A DNA stretch of 64,000 nucleotides, taken from positions 202,630-266,629 of the forward strand of contig JADNYV010000043.1 of assembly GCA_015501055.1 (NCBI GenBank), given 5' to 3'. The position numbers were made by a program, and so were the translations under genes. Under the pieces are notes generated by a model. It made no database searches. It had not been told where the DNA came from and saw only the letters and a list, made by a program, of their open reading frames with translations. This document shows positions 58,146 through 64,000 of the stretch, one piece after another (within the stretch, counting starts at the first letter, position 1; the number at the start of each line of letters is the position of its first letter). The stretch is from Mucidula mucida. Taxonomy: Eukaryota; Basidiomycota; Agaricomycetes; Agaricales; Physalacriaceae.

Positions 58146-59847
58146 ATGGTACGCGTCCGATTGTTGTCTCCGATTTATTCCGCTTGTTTACGACTTGAAA
58201 AGACTCAGCCTACTTTCCCTCTCGAAATCAAAACCCTCGTAATACATGAATTATCTCCATACAACTCTGTGTACGGCCCTCGCCATGCTATCAGGGCCGA
58301 CTTGAAAAAGGCGGCATACTTTCGTGACCTCGGCACAGTCTGCTTGGTCTGGCCAGACACGATCGCTATCGTTCGCAAAATCATATTCGAAACGATTTCT
58401 CTTCACTCCGACGATCCCAAAATAGACTCGTCGCTCCGTAACCAGGCCCTTGAAAATGATCCCAATCTTCCCACATTCGTCCAAATACTTGAATTCTCTG
58501 ATTGGAACTCCAGACGATTTGACCGCCCTCCTTTCATTTTTACTGCCAGCCGTCCGCTCTTTCTCTCATTCTTATCCTTCATTCCCCAAATGCATCAACT
58601 CCAAAATCTTCGACTCGAAAACATGCGTTTCGACGAGGACAATTCCCTCAAGTTGTTGAACGACTTACGCGCTTTGAACGAATCCTCTGTAGAGCACATC
58701 AAAGCACATCGACCTCAAGAACAGCACCTTCTCCATGTCAGCATTTAACACGTTTCTACAAGTCGGATCCGATGGATGTTCTCCAAGAAAATTTATACGA
58801 CAGCGACGAGGACTCGGACGAGGATGATACCTGGACGGAATCAGAGGTCGACAAGCCCTCCTTATGGGTGTCAGAGTGTAGACACAGTGAGTATGATAGT
58901 ACACGCGAATAGACCTCAGACGTCGTAACAAGCAAGACGGCTGAGGGGTTCGATCAACTAAAACTGATATAAATGCAGCCCGGCATTAGCCGGCGTACGC
59001 CACGACACTCATTCCTTAACACAGAGCTCCACCTGACATCATCTGGGTCGCACGGACGTAGCATGTCGATGTTGCTGGATTTCTTGGGAAATGAGGAGTG
59101 GTCGCCGTTGGAACGCGTAGATAGTATGCATCTAAACGCCAGAGGATCAACGATGACCGCCACAATCGTGACTAAGCTCAACAAGCTTATTCGTCGATTC
59201 AAACTTGGACTTCATTTCCACAAATTGTATGTGGTCTGCTTCGTTCAGAATTCCTACATCCCTGATGACCTTCTTCTCCATTTAAAGACGCGACTGGTAC
59301 AATGCCAGTACTAAATGTCGCCGGGCTGAATATTGCGGATATGTTTCTGAGGACTAACGACTGCTTCTCTCTTATCAAATATGACAAGAACTATTTCGAC
59401 TGGTATGTCGAAAGCTTGGCCGCCGTTCCGCCCAATTCGAGACTCCGAGCATTCGCATTGGAACTTCATGTACAAGTTCCTCTGGAAGCCAGGAACTTGG
59501 GATCACAGGGTGTTTGGGGTATCCTGGACGAAGTCTTATCTAGCGAGAATTTACAGCTCGACACTCTCACCATCCATGTTTTGCTCAAGCCTTCCCCGAA
59601 TGGTGCTAGAACACCCGCACTAGTGCAGAAGCTGCAGGCGTGGTTGACGGAGATTTGTTTTCCAAAGGTGGTAGAGGACAAAATCCGTCTCAAACAACTG
59701 TATATCGAACTTGCGCGCCAAGTGCGCGACCGTCAATTAACACTATTGCGTTGTAGCAGAGATCCAAATTGCATCTTCCGGACACTTCTGCTTGCAGCGC
59801 TCATCTGCGGAATGCTCTTCAAACCCGGCCTGACATGCGGCGCCTAG
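58146..59847 (+). pseudogene. Unrecognised F-box/LRR-like gene, right copy, interrupted by an insertion
   Basis: Twin of 18,073-19,623. The first exon (MVRVRLLSPIYSACLRLEK ... LENMRFDEDNSLKLLNDLRA) keeps an extra C that the left copy lacks. A 145-bp element with target duplication lies in the exon between LWVSE and LHLTSSGS (58,877-59,021), which breaks the frame. The final exon (NDCFSLIKYDKNYFDWYVES ... TCGA) is intact. Confidence 0.55.
58877..59021. mobile_element. 145-bp TG...CA insertion with 5-bp target duplication (solo-LTR/TRIM-like)
   Basis: Present in the right arm and absent from the exact same place in the left arm. It starts TGTAGACACAG and ends CCTTAACA, so TGT...ACA termini match LTR ends. 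It is flanked on both sides by CAGAG (58,872-58,876 and 59,022-59,026), which occurs only once at the empty site on the left. A TATA-like stretch lies inside, near 58,970. Size and 5-bp duplication fit a very small solo LTR. A GGTTCGA string that resembles a tRNA B box leaves a SINE origin possible. Confidence 0.8.
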
Positions 59848-60204
59848 GCAGCCACTCTTATGGCGCGTCGAAGAGAGTGTCGCGTCGTTGTGACCGCGAT
59901 CCTGACGAAGATGTGACATATCTTCGTGGTTCGCTTCGCTCCAGAAATTTTGTATCATTTGAATGTTCATGGCGCCCTGGCTCGGCAGCGTGTAAGCTGG
60001 GTTTGTGGTGAAGTGCGCTCGGATTCCACCAATCTCTGCCTTTAGCTGGGTAAAGGAGACTACGATGCGAGACCGTGGCTGGTAGGTGCCAGTCTGTGCC
60101 TGCCATTCCGAGCTGCCAGGCGCCGGATATTGACGAACTTGTCAATCAAGGGTATCTTGACTCGAATGACTGCTATTGAGAGCGGGGTTCTGATATCCAG
60201 ACAT
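59743..60204 (-). pseudogene. MSGYQ-family, copy A' (nonsense mutation)
   Basis: Right-arm twin of 17,716-18,177. The ATG at 60,204 and MSGYQNPALNSSHSNQDTLD are the same, but the next codon is TGA where the left copy has CGA, a CpG to TpG type change. The remaining frame (from about 59,970) is open but has no start. Confidence 0.6.
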
Positions 60205-60351
60205 TGAGGGCGGAGAGGGAGGCTAAAGGATAGACAGAGGTGGCGCTTGAGTTCTAGGACTCGACTTTATACATCGAAAGCTGTAGATTGAATTGCCCGA
60301 TCATTCACAGGGCTTTCTAGAGTCACCCAATACATAGAAGCGGCGCAGAGG

Positions 60352-60599
60352 ATGTCGAGAAGAATATATCGTATAGATTTGGAGTGTGGCCAAGTTCTCA
60401 TGGCTGTTGATCCACTGATCGCGGTAAGTCACGTCACAATCTATTTTGGAACTAAGAACTATACTCTCATGTTACCAACCGTTGCGGCGGATCCTCATGG
60501 ACGAGGCGACCTCGAGATGTCCTGGGTAGCAATACAGCCCTTTCTCGAATCACAGGGCTATCGACTTCGCCCCCGCTTTCATCCGAATTGGACTCCTTC
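60352..60599 (+). pseudogene. Kinase-like family, copy A', cut off by a retrotransposon
   Basis: Right-arm twin of the first exons of copy A: MSRRIYRIDLECG, SWVAIQPFLESQGYRLRPRF, then PNWTPS. Sequence identity with the left arm stops at 60,599, where the LTR begins. The rest of the gene should lie beyond the element, outside the window. Confidence 0.75.
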
Positions 60600-61132
60600 T
60601 GTTAGCGACTGACTAAGCCACGAGACTCAACCAGGTACCACAGCAAGAACTTAAGGAGGAAAGCGTTTGCGTTCGTAGAACTAGGCTAGGCCAGGTGTAT
60701 AAACGAGATCGGAACTAAAGTACAATGATACTACACTACTGCTTATATACTAGTAAGTCTGTGTTTGAGACTCCTTGTCCATACACATTTCCACTAGGGA
60801 TGCTTCACGCCCTTGACCCAGTGTTGTATGCTACTAGTCCATGAAACCATTAAATACAAGTGGTAACTGCATGTAAGTAATAATACTGAAACGACCATGT
60901 GTACTACGAGTGTCGGCGGTGTGTATACAATAGGGATTCCATGAGGTATCGGCATGTATGATGTCATCCATGTGTTGGACGTGTGTCCGACATGAGTACG
61001 GCTTCGGTAATGAAAAGGGGTATGATTGGTGACGAAACAGATGATGAAACAGTCCGTTGGTTGATAAGACAAGGCCCCCGATAAGATATGATAAGATGTG
61101 AAAGTGTGAAAATATGGCGATTCATAACATCA
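60600..61132 (-). repeat. Long terminal repeat (3' LTR) of a Ty3/Gypsy element
   Basis: On the plus strand it starts TGTTAGCGACTG and ends CATAACATCA, giving TG...CA ends and 533 bp. It directly adjoins a purine-rich tract on the minus strand (AAGGAGGGGG, about 61,133-61,142), the expected polypurine tract before a 3' LTR. The 5 bp before it are CCTTC. The other LTR lies outside the window. Confidence 0.75.
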
Positions 61133-61140
61133 CCCCCTCC

Positions 61141-64000
61141 TTAAGGCGCAAGTTCCATTCTGCGCCAGAGTCGCTCCATGAGGGCTGCAGAGGGTAGCAT
61201 GACGTCAAGGGGTTCGGTATCAGGCGGTGGCATGGGTCGGAATAAATGTGATGGAAATTGCGACATGGGGACTTCAATGCGAGCAAGCGCGGGTGGCTTC
61301 GGCTTGTTCGGATATTGTTGGTGGAAATCACTGATGGCTTCGTCGGCATTTTTGAGATTGCATGCCGGTTCCCATGTCTGCTTGTGTGTGCCATAACCCT
61401 TCTAGTGAACCTTGTATTGAAAACCCCCGCGGTACTTCCGGGAATTCACCACTTTCTCAACCTCCCATTCCGGTTCGGCTCCTTCCAGCACAGATGGTGG
61501 ACGCGTGTCTCGGGGTTGCGTCGGAAATTGCGGCTCATGGTAAGGCGTCAGCAGGGCCTCATTGAACACGGGATGGATGCTTTTCCACGTGTGAGGAATC
61601 TGGAGCTTGTAAGAGCTCGTCCCGACTGTCTTGATCACTTTGAACGGCCCGAAGCGTTTGTCATCAAGCTTCTTCATTGGTCGGTCTGTGCTGAGATTCG
61701 TCCCTTCCAGCCATACTTTGTCGCCCTTCTTGTACTCTACTGCGTCTGTCCGCTTCCTATCATAAAACCGTTTCATGTCCTCTTTGCCATCTTCAATGCC
61801 GACCCTACTTCGTCCCATGTTTTCCTCATGCCGTCGGCAAACTCCTGCACAGTCTCGTTTCTCGATGCCGTTTTCGGAGCGGTGCCTTTGTAGGGGTGTC
61901 TGCCCATGTCTGCGAAGAACGGAGTAACCTTGGTTGCTGAGTGTACCCGATTGTTGTAAACGAATTCGGCAGAGGGTAACCATTCATGCCAGTCGTTCTG
62001 ATGGTAATTGACGAATAACCGTAAGAAATGTTCTATCTCTTGGTTCAACCGTTCTGTTTGCCCATTTGCCTGTGGATGTACGCTGTCGTGAAGTTCCCTT
62101 CAATGCCCAACAGCCGGTATAACTTCTTCATGAAACACGAGTGGTATTGCGGACCTCGATCGTGTATCATCTGTCGCGGCAATCCATGTATGGGGAAGAT
62201 TCAATCGCGGTAAATACAAGCCATGCCTTCTGATGTCAGAGTGATGTGTGTTGGTATAATGCGTAACCGCTTTGTGAAATGGTCCACAAACATGCTGATC
62301 GCATTGCATCCTCCCAACTCCGGCGACTCGCCGATCATGTCCGTCCCAACTTTCTCCCATGGTTCGCTTGGTACGTCTATAGGATGGAGGGGTGCAGCTG
62401 GTTTTGTGCGATGTGACTTTGTAACTTGGCATTTTTGACCACCCTTCCACGTATTCACGGACGTCTCGGCTGATTCCTGGCCACCAATAGGTGCATGTGA
62501 TCAACTCGAGAGTCTTGTACCGTTCCGAATGCCCTGCAAGCTGTGCATTATGATGCATTCCAATAACTTTTCCCCGCAATTCCTTGTCCTTCGGTATGTA
62601 AATACGATCTTTCCATATAATAAGTCTATTTTCCTTCTCTTCCCATCCTTTTCTTTGTTTTCTAATGCTTTTTGTACGTATCTGTCCTTGTTTCCTTTTC
62701 TTTGTTTGATTTTGTTAAGTAATTTGTCCTCCGGTGTAGCTACTGTATGTAAAGAAAATTGAATTTGTGATATAAAAACTCCGTTTTAGTAAAACAACGT
62801 TTTTGTTATCTTTTTCCCCCTTCTTAAGGCCTGTCATCCTTGACAAGGCATCAGCTTTCCCCATCGTCTTGCCCGGCTTGTGAATCATCTGTATGTCATA
62901 CTCCGCCAACTCCGTAACCCATCTCGCCTGCCTCCGATTCAACTTCTGTGGCTTCCGGAAGTACTGGAGGTTTTGATGATCGGTAAACACCTCTACCGTT
63001 TCCTTTGCTCCTAGAAGATACTGCCTCCAGTCATCAATTGAGTCTATGATGGCCATCATTTCTTTGTCGTAGATCTCGTAGTTGTGTTTCAACTTCATTT
63101 AACGCGCGAGATCGGAAAGCCACTGGTCTCCATTTGCCTTCGACAAACTGGGATAGAACAGCCCCGTTGGCATAGTTCGAGGAATCTGCCTCGACTCGAA
63201 ACTTGCCGTTGTCGCGTGGTACGATCAGAACGGGTTCTTCCGTCATCCTCCGTTTCAACTCCTCAAACGCCTCATGCTGCTCCTCTCCCCAAACCCATTC
63301 GCCCTTCCGGTTAGCGATGTCAACGGCTTCGCTACTCCCGCAAATCCCCGAATGAAATGTCGGTAGAAGTTGCAGAAGCCCAGAAATGACTGTACTTCCT
63401 TCTTCTTCGTCGGCTCCTTCCATTCCTTCACTACGGCCACTTTTGCCGGATCCATCTTTACTTCTCCTCCTCCAACAATAACTCCTAAGTAATCTACCGT
63501 ATGTGCCTCAAAACTACATTTCTCTGGTTTTAAATACAACTTATTTACTCGTAATATCTCCAGTACCTTTCACACAATCTGTCTATGCTCCTCGAGAGTG
63601 TTTGTAAAGATAAGTATATCGTCCAAGTAGACTATAACATGTCCGCCGTCAATCAACTCCTTTAAGATGTGATTCATGAACGATTGGAATGTTGCCGGCG
63701 AGTTTGTGAGTCCGAAGAACATGACTGAGGGCTCGAACAGGCCTCGGTTTGTTCTAAACGCCGCTTTCCACTCATCACCTTCTTTGATCCGGATGTTATT
63801 GTAACCCCATCGGACATCCATCTTTGTGAAAACCTTTGCTCCTTTAACTTGTTGATAAGCTCCTGAATCAACGGCAAGGGGTATCAGTTCTTGATTGTCA
63901 TGTCGTTCAACTTCCGATAATCCTGTACTGGCCGAAGGCTTCCGTCCTTCTTTTTGACAAAGAAGAAGGGTGACGCCATAGGTGAAATTGTGGCCGTATA
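61141..64000 (-). pseudogene. Gypsy pol polyprotein (RT-RNase H-integrase-chromodomain), decayed
   Basis: Reverse transcriptase: DVRWGYNNIRIKEGDEWKAA, FGLTNSPATFQSFMNHIL and the YLDDILIF active site (63,820-63,620), then FLGFCNFYRHFIRGFA. RNase H: FRVEADSSNYANGAVLSQ, YEIYDKEMMAI and EVFTDHQNL supply the acidic residues. Integrase: HH...C zinc region (IGMHHNAQLAGHSERYKTLE; one Cys of the CC pair looks lost), then PWEKVGTDMIGESPEL and FVDHFTKRL, and later WLPSAEFVYNNRVHSATKVT. Chromodomain: PEWEVEKVVNSRKYRGGFQY followed by VH-stop-KGYGTHKQTWEPACNL, a TAG (61,402) replacing Trp. Several frameshifts (near 61,800, 62,200 and 63,090) separate the blocks. The last stop, at 61,141, overlaps the polypurine tract. 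Confidence 0.85.

Larger units (their letters stand above)
49611..60599 (-). repeat. Outer inverted repeat, right arm (about 11.0 kb)
   Basis: Reverse complement of 17,321-28,144. It is longer because of the 145-bp insertion at 58,877-59,021 plus small indels. The outer end is cut by an LTR retrotransposon at 60,600. The inner end is the GGATCCT junction in the MSGYQ gene. Confidence 0.93.
60600..64000 (-). mobile_element. Ty3/Gypsy chromovirus, 3' part, running out of the window
   Basis: Minus-strand LTR retrotransposon inserted in kinase-like copy A'. Order from the window edge inward: reverse transcriptase, RNase H, integrase, chromodomain, polypurine tract, LTR. This is the Gypsy order with a C-terminal chromodomain. 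The 5' part (gag, protease, 5' LTR) is beyond 64,000. Confidence 0.88.

Noticed and set aside
58930..58970. tRNA gene at the GGTTCGA string in the 145-bp insertion
   Set aside because: No cloverleaf can be drawn: acceptor and anticodon stems are missing. A tRNA-derived SINE remains only a possibility.
17321..60599. Palindrome as a fold-back (chimeric read) artefact
   Set aside because: The arms are separated by about 21.5 kb of unique genes and differ by many substitutions, indels, a 145-bp insertion and a retrotransposon; simple fold-back artefacts have neither feature. A haplotype mis-join is not excluded.
1..64000. CRISPR arrays, bacterial operons or prophage
   Set aside because: No regularly spaced direct repeats; introns and gene families are fungal throughout.

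Overview
This window looks like nuclear DNA of a basidiomycete fungus, most likely an Agaricomycete. The evidence is dense genes with many ~50-bp GT-AG introns, a DUF6534 membrane protein, an expanded Agaricomycete-type kinase-like family, fungal F-box genes, Swp1/Sec20/Cla4/Rpn3 orthologues and a Ty3/Gypsy chromovirus. Genus cannot be fixed from the sequence alone; a Ceratobasidiaceae-like genome is only a guess.

Left flank (1-16,200): ordinary single-copy genes. In order these are a partial gene at the edge, a GT61 glycosyltransferase, an MFS (ACS/Dal5-type) transporter, a D-amino-acid oxidase, a DUF6534 membrane protein, SWP1 and SEC20 on a 39-bp divergent promoter, and the PAK kinase CLA4.

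Right part (16,200-60,600): a very large nested inverted repeat. The outer arms (about 17,321-28,144 and 49,611-60,599) are near-identical in opposite orientation. Each carries a fungal gene of unknown function, a PfkB/Mak32-like kinase, an F-box/zinc-finger gene, a flavin monooxygenase with an N-terminal SnoaL-like domain, and two copies of a divergent gene pair (a kinase-like gene plus a partner protein starting MSGYQ). Inside the 21-kb spacer a second inverted repeat (about 35,008-37,487 and 39,659-42,140) brackets a PP2C phosphatase gene, so both palindromes share almost the same centre (about 38.57 and 38.88 kb). The DNA between inner and outer arms is unrelated on the two sides. On the left it holds a two-ubiquitin-like-domain protein, an F-box gene and an unknown gene. 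On the right it holds RPN3, an F-box gene and an AIM9-like phosphotransferase with frameshifts.

Members or fragments of the kinase/MSGYQ family sit at or near every structural boundary. This suggests the family seeded the rearrangements by recombination between paralogues. The arms have since diverged slightly: a 145-bp TG...CA insertion with a 5-bp target duplication, a nonsense change, a cluster of substitutions in the monooxygenase, and a chromovirus insertion that cuts off the right arm at 60,600 and runs out of the window.

Exon boundaries given here come from reading GT-AG signals by eye. Several single-base frameshifts lie in homopolymers, one of them in the conserved CLA4 gene, so some apparent pseudogenes may be consensus errors. 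The palindrome itself needs long-read confirmation.
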